This document shows positions 50,424-58,257 of a stretch of 64,000 nt of DNA, piece by piece (position 1 is the stretch's first letter; each line of letters begins with the position of its first letter). Source of the stretch: an uncultured Psychromonas sp. (GTDB lineage Bacteria > Pseudomonadota > Gammaproteobacteria > Enterobacterales > Psychromonadaceae); the NCBI RefSeq assembly GCF_947489755.1, contig NZ_CANLFB010000009.1, positions 62,001-126,000 of the forward strand, written 5' to 3'. The notes under the pieces were generated by a model. That model worked only from the letters and a program-made list of their open reading frames with translations, ran no database searches and was not told the DNA's origin. The position numbers were made by a program, and so were the translations under genes.

Positions 50424-51284
50424 ATGACAGAGCAATATGTACCACCTAAAGTCTGGGTTCATGACACAAGTGGCGGCAACAAATGGGCGAGTATTAATCG
50501 ACCGGTTTCTGGCTCTACACATGATAAAGAATTACCTGTTGGTGAACACGATTTACAACTTTATTCACTTGGAACGCCGAATGGCCAAAAAGTAACTATT
50601 CTTTTAGAAGAGTTACTAGCAGCAGGTGTTAAAGAAGCTGAATATGATGCTTACCTGATTAATATTGGTGAAGGCGATCAATTCTCATCTGGATTTGTTG
50701 GTGTTAATCCAAATTCAAAAATCCCTGCCTTAGTCGATAAATCAGGCGATGAAGATGTTAACGTATTCGAATCTGCATCGATCCTTGTTCACCTAGCTGA
50801 AAAATTTGGTCATTTCTTACCACAGAAATGTACAGCACGCACAACAACCTTTAATTGGTTGTTCTGGGCGCAAGGTTCTGCTCCATTTTTAGGCGGTGGT
50901 TTTGGTCATTTTTATGCTTATGCAGATGAAAAATTCGAATATCCAATCAATCGCTTTGCGATGGAAGCTAAACGTCAGCTGGATGTGTTAGATAAACAAT
51001 TAGCTAAAAACACATTTGTTGCTGGTGAGGAACTTAGTATTGCAGATATCGCTATATGGCCTTGGTACGGAAATTTAGTACTTGGTAACTTATATGATGC
51101 TGCAGAGTTTTTGCAAGTTGAGACTTACACAAACGTGGTTCGTTGGGCTAAGTTACTTGAGCAACGTGAAGGTGTTCAACGTGGGCGTATTGTAAACCGC
51201 TCTTTTGGCGAAGAATGGGAACAAGCACCAGAGCGTCACTGTGCTGCTGATATCGATGTGGTATTAGCTAAAAAACCAAAATAA
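50424..51284 (+). CDS. yghU: glutathione S-transferase YghU
   Basis: A 286-aa nu-class GST (E. coli YghU is 288 aa), nearly colinear: KVWVHDTSGG...NRPVSG at the N terminus, LQLYSLGTPNGQKVTI at about 45, PNSKIPALVD, FLGGGFGHFYAYA at about 155, and RGRIVNR near the end. YghU binds two glutathiones or GSSG and reduces disulfides. TAAGGAA precedes the ATG. It forms an operon with the YfcG-like gene, so both should respond to the same thiol-stress signal. Confidence 0.95.
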   Translation: MTEQYVPPKVWVHDTSGGNKWASINRPVSGSTHDKELPVGEHDLQLYSLGTPNGQKVTILLEELLAAGVKEAEYDAYLINIGEGDQFSSGFVGVNPNSKIPALVDKSGDEDVNVFESASILVHLAEKFGHFLPQKCTARTTTFNWLFWAQGSAPFLGGGFGHFYAYADEKFEYPINRFAMEAKRQLDVLDKQLAKNTFVAGEELSIADIAIWPWYGNLVLGNLYDAAEFLQVETYTNVVRWAKLLEQREGVQRGRIVNRSFGEEWEQAPERHCAADIDVVLAKKPK

Positions 51285-51335
51285 GTTAATTTCTACTTAA
51301 ACCTCATTTTAACGAGTACGGTTTAACTTAACGCC

Positions 51336-51373
51336 AAAGGCCAAGTAAATATTTATTTTACTTGGCCTTTTCA
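51336..51373 (+). terminator. intrinsic terminator of the GST operon
   Basis: A perfect 14-bp stem AAAGGCCAAGTAAA / TTTACTTGGCCTTT with a 7-base loop and a T tail. Confidence 0.9.
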
Positions 51374-51491
51374 CTTTTACTTATTTATTAAAACTATCAA
51401 TGATATTTCTTACCAGTGACGACACAATCATTTCTTTTATAACTACTTAGCCGAACTTTCAGTTAATGTTTAATCTTATTCGTAATACATT

Positions 51492-53204
51492 TTAAGGTTT
51501 TATTATCAGGCTATTTTGTACATTTTTTATAAAATAGATAAAGCAATCTGCCATTGAATATTGAGTAATAATCCCTTCATTTTCCATCATGGTTAATGCA
51601 TCGTAACCTTCTTTGCCTTTCATTGTATAAGCGGAAGAGCTACCACAATATATTGTTTCTTCATCAATAGTCTGCCAATCATTATCTTTTGTCTCAATCT
51701 TAAGTTCAGAAACCCGTTTACCAATAGGGCGGTCATGGTGATAATTGAATTTAAGGTTATGTGTATAAGGGTAACTGCCTGAACCACTCCCTGCCACACC
51801 ATTATTCGTCGCATTGTTGATTGCACCTTCTAATGCCTGTGCAATATATTTTCCTTTGATACGATAAATACCGATTGGAACAACAAATGGTAATAACTTG
51901 CCTGCTATCTCCGCTACCGAAATATTTCCACTGTTTAAGGACGATCTAACTCCACCGGCATTATGAATAGCAAAGTCTACTTGATGGCCCTGTTCATTCA
52001 TCTTATGAACAAAAGATTCAGCGACTAACGGTGCAATTTCACTGCCTCCATTTTCATCTGGTATACGGATATGACGTATATTTTCTGTGATGGTTGCTAT
52101 TACCGTATTCTGTAATTCGCGCACTTTAGGGATATATTTATCTAGCAGTAAACGTTGTAATTGAGGATCTTTTTTACACACAATAACATTATCATGTTGA
52201 GCTAAATAAAGATTCGCTTTGTTATGTAGCGGATCATCATGAGTACTGAGTAAGGTTTTATCAATACATAACCGGCGACCAATCAATAGTTCATTTTTAC
52301 CATTAAACGCATTGACTGAACCATCAGCATTAAAGTCAATTTCACAATGTCCTAGTGCTTGTGAATGACATCCTGCTTGAACAATGTAGGTATCATTAAC
52401 GTTGAGACCATATTCGACGTCTTTTTTTAACCCTAAATCGCTAAAGTCACCTTGAAGCACATGAGTATGACCACCAACAATCAAACTAATACCATCAACT
52501 TTTTCCGCTAAATCACAATCACCTTCAAAGCCGAGGTGGCTTAATAAAATAATTTTATTAATACCCGTTGTTTGGATAGCTTTAATGGTATTAATCGCTG
52601 TCTGGTAAGCATCAACAAAGGGAGTGTCAGGATCTACATTCGCAATATCTGCCATTTTATCGATTGAAAGCCCAAATATCGCAATAGGTTCATCATCTAC
52701 AATACGTGTGATCCAACTTGCTGTTTGTTTCTCGGGTTGATACGAAAGTAAGTTTGTACGACCATTCAATTGATGCGATTTAGTTTTTATTTCATTAGAA
52801 ATGTCCCAGTTACCCGCTAACAAAGGAAAGTTAATACGATCTAGAAACGCGGCAACAGGCTCATTACCCATATCTAGCTCATGGTTACCAATAGTCATCA
52901 TATCAATACCTAATGCATTGAGCATTTCAGCATTTGCTTTACCCTTGAACAATGAAAAATACAATGTGCCTTGAAAACAATCGCCAGCATGTAGGAATAA
53001 AAAATCTCTATTTTTTTCTGATGCTCCCGCTCTAAGCTGAGCAACGCGTGTTGCGATACGTGAAAATCCACCATTACTTACATAAGGAGTAAGGGTTTTA
53101 TCCTCTATAGTAAGCTCTAACTGTAATGGCTGGGGTTCAAAGTAAGAGTGGGTATCATTGATATGTGCCAGCGTTAACTTCACTGGTTTATTATTTTTTA
53201 TCAT
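51492..53204 (-). CDS. 5'-nucleotidase/metallophosphatase family protein
   Basis: A 570-aa protein with an N-terminal calcineurin-like metallophosphatase domain: HINDTHSYF (D17, H19), HAGDCFQGT, TIGNHELD, LLSHLGFEGD and VGGHTHVL supply the dimetal ligands. A C-terminal 5'-nucleotidase domain follows (about 360-545, with IHNAGGVRSSL). It has no signal peptide, unlike periplasmic UshA, so it is probably cytoplasmic. The substrate is likely a nucleotide or sugar nucleotide. Transcribed alone on the minus strand. Confidence 0.85.
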   Translation of the reverse strand: MIKNNKPVKLTLAHINDTHSYFEPQPLQLELTIEDKTLTPYVSNGGFSRIATRVAQLRAGASEKNRDFLFLHAGDCFQGTLYFSLFKGKANAEMLNALGIDMMTIGNHELDMGNEPVAAFLDRINFPLLAGNWDISNEIKTKSHQLNGRTNLLSYQPEKQTASWITRIVDDEPIAIFGLSIDKMADIANVDPDTPFVDAYQTAINTIKAIQTTGINKIILLSHLGFEGDCDLAEKVDGISLIVGGHTHVLQGDFSDLGLKKDVEYGLNVNDTYIVQAGCHSQALGHCEIDFNADGSVNAFNGKNELLIGRRLCIDKTLLSTHDDPLHNKANLYLAQHDNVIVCKKDPQLQRLLLDKYIPKVRELQNTVIATITENIRHIRIPDENGGSEIAPLVAESFVHKMNEQGHQVDFAIHNAGGVRSSLNSGNISVAEIAGKLLPFVVPIGIYRIKGKYIAQALEGAINNATNNGVAGSGSGSYPYTHNLKFNYHHDRPIGKRVSELKIETKDNDWQTIDEETIYCGSSSAYTMKGKEGYDALTMMENEGIITQYSMADCFIYFIKNVQNSLIIKP

Positions 53205-53299
53205 AAACCTTCATTTTATTATTTTATTTAATAGCAGATTCTTAATAGTGGCTGTTTATTTTTAAGCTGTTATAGTACCAAATCGTTCAGTTCAACATA

Positions 53300-54076
53300 T
53301 TATAAAAACAGGACTTTACTTATATCCTTAACCCAAAAATACTCATGGCTTTGATTCATAATATCCCAATTGAGTTTTGAAACTGAACTTGGTGAGCTAC
53401 CATCAAAGTAACATTCGCGAGGTAAAAGAACAATATTGGACGAAACAGGGATACAAAGTAAATTAGTTTTATCTGGTAAGACTAAATTTAAATTACATTT
53501 AATTCTATGAATAGACAAATGTATGCCCCTTAAATCTTTAACTATTTCTTTTAATAGAGATTTTACATATAAAGAGTTGTATTCATGTTCTTGCATAGTT
53601 CCTGCTTGGTGAGTCTTTCTTTGCTCTAAACATTGTTTTTGAAATAGATTTAAGCGTTGGCGTGGCCAATTACCATAAGAAAACTCTAAACCATCATTGT
53701 TTCTATACTTAAACCTAGCGGACCAAAGAGCTAAGTATTCCAAAACTGCACTGTTATCTGAACTTGAAAGCACAATAGTAGTAGTGTTTATTAGCTTATC
53801 TATAACTTCTAAATACCGATTTTCTATTGGATGTGATATATCTTTCTCAACCTCCTGAGTCCATCCTCGTACAGAGACCGCCCCTGGTTCATTTCTTTTT
53901 AATTTGGCATGAGAAAGGATTTCACTTGATTTATTAAACGTAAAAATATTTCCTTTTTCGTCACAAAATTTCTTCATTGTTGCATAAGTTAAGAAATGTT
54001 GCCTCCATGTGAAATCAAATGCTTGATTCTCAACTAAACCAACATTTTCTGCCTTTAATCGACGAGAATATTTCAT
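53300..54076 (-). CDS. hypothetical protein, possibly DUF4238-like
   Basis: A 258-aa soluble protein without signal peptide or membrane segment. WRQHFLTYATMKKFCDEKGNIFTFNK (about residues 24-49) recalls the QHxxPxxYLxxF...ekg.i..f start of DUF4238 proteins, but the remainder does not clearly fit, so this is tentative. The C-terminal part contains a Leu/Ile-rich segment with NIVLLPRECYF. Its isolated position between unrelated genes and lack of core-genome context suggest an accessory, possibly acquired gene. Confidence 0.5.
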   Translation of the reverse strand: MKYSRRLKAENVGLVENQAFDFTWRQHFLTYATMKKFCDEKGNIFTFNKSSEILSHAKLKRNEPGAVSVRGWTQEVEKDISHPIENRYLEVIDKLINTTTIVLSSSDNSAVLEYLALWSARFKYRNNDGLEFSYGNWPRQRLNLFQKQCLEQRKTHQAGTMQEHEYNSLYVKSLLKEIVKDLRGIHLSIHRIKCNLNLVLPDKTNLLCIPVSSNIVLLPRECYFDGSSPSSVSKLNWDIMNQSHEYFWVKDISKVLFL

Positions 54077-54472
54077 TATATCTCCAAAACGCTAATAGAA
54101 TAAGTAAGAAGTGTAGTGGTTTAATACTACCGGACACTACTTAAGACTTCAGTTAATATGTCTAGTAGAGGTAGATTATGAATAAGAAAATAACACTTTA
54201 TCAATAATAAACTAATCAAATAGTTAAAACTTCTATTCAATGCTTAATTACTCGAACAGATAAACATTCACAGATTTGTATTTACGGGTATGTTCAATAA
54301 GTTATTGATATTATGTAGAATGTTAAAGAAGTTATATATTTAAGTCTGAGAGTTCAAATAATTAATTTTTACCTATTTATTTCAGTGTAGATATTTTATA
54401 GATATCCGAAAAGGTAATAATAGGAATTATTGAGAATGCAATAAAATATCCACTTATAGCTAGACATAAAAA
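54077..54472. other. non-coding region
   Basis: About 400 AT-rich bases between the hypothetical gene and the terminator of the AhpD-like gene. I see no gene or repeat in it. Confidence 0.5.
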
Positions 54473-54502
54473 AGGGTACTTGTTGATAACAACAAATACC
54501 CT
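54473..54502 (-). terminator. intrinsic terminator of the AhpD-like gene
   Basis: AGGGTA-c-TTGTTG-ATAA-CAACAA-a-TACCCT, with a T run on the minus strand. Confidence 0.85.
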
Positions 54503-54551
54503 AAAACTAAAGCAATAGTTTGCTAAGTTTCAAACTTTTTAACGTTTGTAA

Positions 54552-55100
54552 TTATTTCTTCCAAGCAAATGATTCAAACATTGGATCAACAGGTGTTTGA
54601 GCAACATGGTTCACATAGTTACTGATCACTTTTTGAGACAACCCTAGAATAACTTCTAGCACTTGTTGTTGACCGTAACCCGCTGCAAAAAATGCTTCCA
54701 TTTCTGCTGCTGATACGTTGCCACGTTCACGTACTATGCTTAATGTGAAGTCTTTTAATGCTTGTAATTTAGCTGTTGGTAAAGCCGTGTCGTTGCGTAA
54801 TGCTTCTGTGATTGCTTCGTCAACTTTCATTGAATGTGCAATAGCTGTATGTGCAGGAACACAGTAGTGACATTCGTGTTCAACATTGATTGTTTGCCAT
54901 ACCACAGTTAACTCTTCAGCATTAAAAGAAGTATTTGTGAAATGTTCATTTAGCTGAGTATATGCTTTTAAAATACTTGGAGATTCAGCCATTGTGCCAA
55001 AAAGGTTTGGTACAACACCCATTTGTTTAACTGCACCTTCAAGAATTTGTTTACTGCCTTCAGGAGCCGTATCTACTGTATGGATTTTAAATTCGCTCAT
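54552..55100 (-). CDS. carboxymuconolactone decarboxylase/AhpD-like protein
   Basis: A 182-aa all-helical protein. The AhpD-type proton-relay motif is present: E74-x-E-C77-H-Y-C80-x3-H84 (EHECHYCVPAH). Proteins with this motif reduce peroxides or disulfides through the CxxC pair. The neighbouring TetR gene and shared operators with two GST genes point to a role in thiol or electrophile defence rather than aromatic catabolism; this is inference. Confidence 0.87.
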   Translation of the reverse strand: MSEFKIHTVDTAPEGSKQILEGAVKQMGVVPNLFGTMAESPSILKAYTQLNEHFTNTSFNAEELTVVWQTINVEHECHYCVPAHTAIAHSMKVDEAITEALRNDTALPTAKLQALKDFTLSIVRERGNVSAAEMEAFFAAGYGQQQVLEVILGLSQKVISNYVNHVAQTPVDPMFESFAWKK

Positions 55101-55163
55101 TATTTACTCTCTCTAGTGGTGAATGTATTAGTAATGAAAAACGCGTTTTCATTAAGTGAGTTA

Positions 55164-55214
55164 ACTATAAATGATTATGAACGATTGTTCAAGGCAAATT
55201 AGAACACTCGTTCA
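55164..55214 (-). promoter_or_regulatory. promoter and paired TetR operators of the AhpD-like gene
   Basis: On the minus strand TTGAAC (plus 55187-55192), a 17-bp spacer and TATAGT (plus 55164-55169) form a good sigma-70 promoter. TGAACGATTGTTCA (55178-55191) covers its -35 and part of the spacer. A second site, AGAACACTCGTTCA (55201-55214), is centred 23 bp further upstream. The remaining gap up to tetR (55215-55462) shows no gene. Confidence 0.65.
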
Positions 55215-55462
55215 AATTAATTTGGATGGACTAGATTGTTGCTACTCAATGCCTTGTTGCCCATGTTGTTGTCAGGTTTATTATTCAATATTGCCTTAAA
55301 AGAATTAAAATTAACCAGCGTTATAAATGAATACAGTAGTAGTAAGAAGAAAGAGAAGAACAGAGTTAAAATTGGCAGACGGTAGAAATAAATAAGCTCG
55401 ATTCTGAGAGAAGCGAGCTAGGATATGTTTAGATAAGAGAGTTTGATAAATTAATGTGTAGA

Positions 55463-56053
55463 TTAATAGAAAGGAGACCCAATAAAAATCTCATCAATAA
55501 ACTTATTAATGGTTTCTTCATTATTATTAACGCGTGCATAAGTACGTAAACCAATAATTTGTACTTGTATATAACTGGCGAGTTCAGATGCATCTTTATC
55601 AGAGTCTATCTCACCTTGTGCCATCGCTTCAGTTATGATTTCTGAAAATTTATTCTCTACGTTAGCAAGTAGTCTTTTTGCTTCATCAAGCAATTCTTTA
55701 TTGTCAGTGTCTGTCAGTTCAGATATAGACTTAACAATCATGCACATACAACTTGGTTTGCCATCTAAATTATCAATAACAAGATTTCTAATAAACAATT
55801 TAAGGCCTGTCAGAGGAGTGGCAGATTGTGCTAAACATATTTCCAATAATTCACCGGTTTGGGCAGCATAATAATTGATAGATTCTTTAAACAAATTATC
55901 TTTACTACCAAAAGTAGCATAAATACTGCCAGGGCGAAGATCGATGGCAGTCTGTAAATTACGCATAGAAGTACCGTGATAGCCCTTACTCCAATATAGA
56001 TTAGTGGCTTTGTCTATGACTTCTTCACGGTTGAATTTTGCAACTTTACTCAT
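55463..56053 (-). CDS. TetR-family transcriptional repressor
   Basis: A 196-aa regulator. The N-terminal helix-turn-helix is at residues 8-54 (ATNLYWSKGYHGTSMRNLQT, GSIYATFGSKDNLFKES). The ligand domain has a closely spaced cysteine pair in SCMCMIVKSISEL (C102, C104) plus C73. In the position where NemR-type and related regulators have reactive or ligand-contacting residues these could sense electrophiles or oxidants (inference). An operator-like palindrome in its own promoter suggests autoregulation. Confidence 0.88.
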   Translation of the reverse strand: MSKVAKFNREEVIDKATNLYWSKGYHGTSMRNLQTAIDLRPGSIYATFGSKDNLFKESINYYAAQTGELLEICLAQSATPLTGLKLFIRNLVIDNLDGKPSCMCMIVKSISELTDTDNKELLDEAKRLLANVENKFSEIITEAMAQGEIDSDKDASELASYIQVQIIGLRTYARVNNNEETINKFIDEIFIGSPFY

Positions 56054-56076
56054 CTGTTTATCTTAATATTTTTAAT

Positions 56077-56095
56077 GGAACACTCGTTCATTATA
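56077..56095 (-). promoter_or_regulatory. putative autoregulatory operator of tetR
   Basis: GGAACACTCGTTCA (56077-56090) differs in one base from the site at 55201. On the minus strand it directly follows a perfect TATAAT (plus 56090-56095), so it covers the transcription start region. No clear partner lies 23 bp away; only a GAAC half-site near 56102. Confidence 0.6.
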
Positions 56096-56160
56096 CAGAA
56101 AGAACCTATAGATACCATGGTCTCTTTTATTCTGTTTAATTTTTATTTATGTCTTCATCA

Positions 56161-56369
56161 TTTACTAACCCGAATTCTGGTTAATGAAAGCGGTATTATA
56201 TTTAAAATCATAATATTATGTTTTTTGACTATACAGTGCCGTTAGGCTTGTGTAGAGCAAGGTCAATAATTTGTAGTAATAACAAGGTTATTGAAGGATG
56301 ATTTGCCCCATAAATCCTCGTAAGTAGTGGTGTTGTAGTACTTTGCATATCCAGAACTGAGGTTTACTA
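56161..56369. repeat. MITE-like dispersed repeat, copy B
   Basis: TTTACTA flanks the element at 56161-56167 and 56363-56369, enclosing about 195 bp. The ends are inverted: AACCCGAATTCTGGTTA on the left against AACCTCAGTTCTGGATA (reverse complement of the right end), 13 of 17 identical. ATTCTGGTTAATGAAAGC is shared with copy A. It fills much of the gap between tetR and the LETM1-like gene; the rest (56370-56588) shows no gene. Confidence 0.6.
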
Positions 56370-56588
56370 TTAAGTTTTTGCTTCGATATTGCTTAGGTAT
56401 TGCTAAGTTATGGTTTGCTTATCACGAAGTTAACACGGTCTATTAAGGTGTTAGAGACAGGAATCATAAGTACCATTTCTGCTCTCAGACTATGCCCACC
56501 TGGACACTATTTTTTATCTTTTATGTCTCTTTTATGCATACAGGTAGCTTATAATAAGGCAGGTGGAATATAGGAGATTAAAGTACCT

Positions 56589-56966
56589 TTATTTATCTTT
56601 TACGGCACGTTTATTGTCTTTTTTAGTGGAAAAAGCGCTTGGCATTACTTCAACGCCCACTAATCTTCCTAGCTTAATGATCACGGGGATTGTGATCGGT
56701 GCAAAAGGTAAGACAGCAAATACACCTAACCCTAACCCCTTTAATACATCAACAAATTGCTCGTTCGCTACTTTCATTTCTTCTTTAGTGGCTTGGCCTT
56801 GTGTGTATTTTTTATAGATGATTAACATTTCCTTCGTTTCTTTTTTTTCCTGCGCTAAAGCTAATTTTAATTTGAGCATGGTACGCTTTGCTCTTAACTT
56901 TGTAGAAAGCCTTTTAATACGATATACACGGATTGGGGCTCGATGAAACTTTTTTAAGGTCTTCAT
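56589..56966 (-). CDS. small LETM1-like membrane protein
   Basis: A 125-aa protein. A basic N-terminal region (about 1-45, Lys/Arg-rich) is followed by YKKYTQGQATKEEMKVANEQ, then a hydrophobic segment (about 73-103, GLGLGVFAVLPFAPITIPVI) and VGVEVMPSAF. This order, a charged helix then an LPF..PxxxPxxxKL segment ending in LPSAF, resembles the core of LETM1-like proteins. LETM1 is a mitochondrial ion-exchange factor; in bacteria the role is unknown. It starts 10 bases after yedI on the same strand and is probably co-expressed with it. Confidence 0.6.
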   Translation of the reverse strand: MKTLKKFHRAPIRVYRIKRLSTKLRAKRTMLKLKLALAQEKKETKEMLIIYKKYTQGQATKEEMKVANEQFVDVLKGLGLGVFAVLPFAPITIPVIIKLGRLVGVEVMPSAFSTKKDNKRAVKDK

Positions 56967-56976
56967 TATTTACTCA

Positions 56977-57912
56977 TTATTTTTTCAACGACAAAAGTAA
57001 ATTTGAAGCTAATGTTACTGATAAAAAACACAAAATACCTGCAGAAATGCCAACTAATCCAGTTAAAATGGTAGGGGTTATGTATTCAAATAAAGCCCCC
57101 ATATTAGAAAAGGGTTGCTCTATGTGGTGTATAAAATCTGTTATGACTGGAACATTGTGGACAATTATTCCGCCTCCTACTAAAAACATCGCGATAGTGC
57201 CGACAATAACTAAAAATTTCATTAATAGTGGAGCTGCGTTTATTAGAAACTCACCGATTATATTTTTAAATTTATTATCATTTTTTTGCGCGGAAGAGAT
57301 TAAATATATCCCTAAGTCATCTAACTTTACAATAACTGCAACCAAACCATAAACAAAAATGGTTAAGGCAATAGCAATTGTAGATAACAATAATATTTGA
57401 GTTAAAAAACTAGCCTGTGGCATAGTCCCTAAAGCAATCACCACAATTTCAGCGGACAATATAAAATCAGTTCGAATGGCACCTTTTATTTTACTTTTTT
57501 CTAGGGCAACTAGGTCAATACTTTGATTTGCATTTGCTTCTTTACGCACTTGTTTAGCTTGTTCTTTCTCATGTTTTGAAAATAAGGAGTGAATTATTTT
57601 TTCAGCCCCTTCAAAACATAAATATAACCCGCCAATGACTAACAAAACTGTAATAGCCGTCGGTAAAAAAGCACTTAGTATTAACGCAATAGGGACAATA
57701 ATCGCTTTATTTAAAAAAGATCCTTTAGCAACGGCCCAGACGACAGGTATTTCTCGTTCTGCTCGAACGCCAGAAACTTGTTGCGCGTTTAACGCTAAAT
57801 CATCGCCCAATACACCGGCTGTTTTTTTAGCAGCCACTTTACTCATTAGTGCAACGTCATCTAATACAGCGACGATATCGTCTAGTAACGTTAACAAGCT
57901 TAAACCTGCCAT
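56977..57912 (-). CDS. yedI: DUF808 family inner-membrane protein YedI
   Basis: A 311-aa membrane protein with about seven hydrophobic segments. The N terminus MAGLSLLTLLDDIVAVLDDVALMSKVAAKKTAGVLGDDLALNAQQV (read as residues 1-46) and VPIALILSAF, GAEKIIH and GAIRTDFILSAEI are strongly conserved in DUF808/YedI proteins. Function unknown. It is followed by the LETM1-like gene. Confidence 0.9.
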   Translation of the reverse strand: MAGLSLLTLLDDIVAVLDDVALMSKVAAKKTAGVLGDDLALNAQQVSGVRAEREIPVVWAVAKGSFLNKAIIVPIALILSAFLPTAITVLLVIGGLYLCFEGAEKIIHSLFSKHEKEQAKQVRKEANANQSIDLVALEKSKIKGAIRTDFILSAEIVVIALGTMPQASFLTQILLLSTIAIALTIFVYGLVAVIVKLDDLGIYLISSAQKNDNKFKNIIGEFLINAAPLLMKFLVIVGTIAMFLVGGGIIVHNVPVITDFIHHIEQPFSNMGALFEYITPTILTGLVGISAGILCFLSVTLASNLLLSLKK

Positions 57913-58257
57913 ATTTTTATATCCTAATTAAAAGGGAACCTAAAAGAGTTAGTTGAATGGTATCGTCTTTATGAAAAATAGGAGCTAAACAATAGGTGCA
58001 GTCTACCGTTTATACCTCCAAACAAATAGGCTTATTAATGAATTAGCCAATCTATAGTTGTTACTTCATAAAGTATAATAAAACATGAATATACAATGGC
58101 TTATATTGTTTCAATAAAGCTAATTAAAATATATTTTTGAATGGCTACTCACTATAAGTATTTAAAATGCAATTTAAATATAAAGTAAATGACAAATCCT
58201 ATATTCTAACCTTATTTAACAACCTTCTATTAATGAACATTTAATAAGGACTTAACT
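57913..58257. other. non-coding region between yedI and the PhoD-like gene
   Basis: A divergent, AT-rich intergenic region that should contain two promoters. AATAAGGA just before 58258 is the ribosome site of the downstream gene. No gene or repeat is seen. Confidence 0.5.

Noticed and set aside
56933-57352. A 139-codon plus-strand frame across the yedI end
   Set aside because: Shadow of yedI; the yedI protein matches its family end to end.
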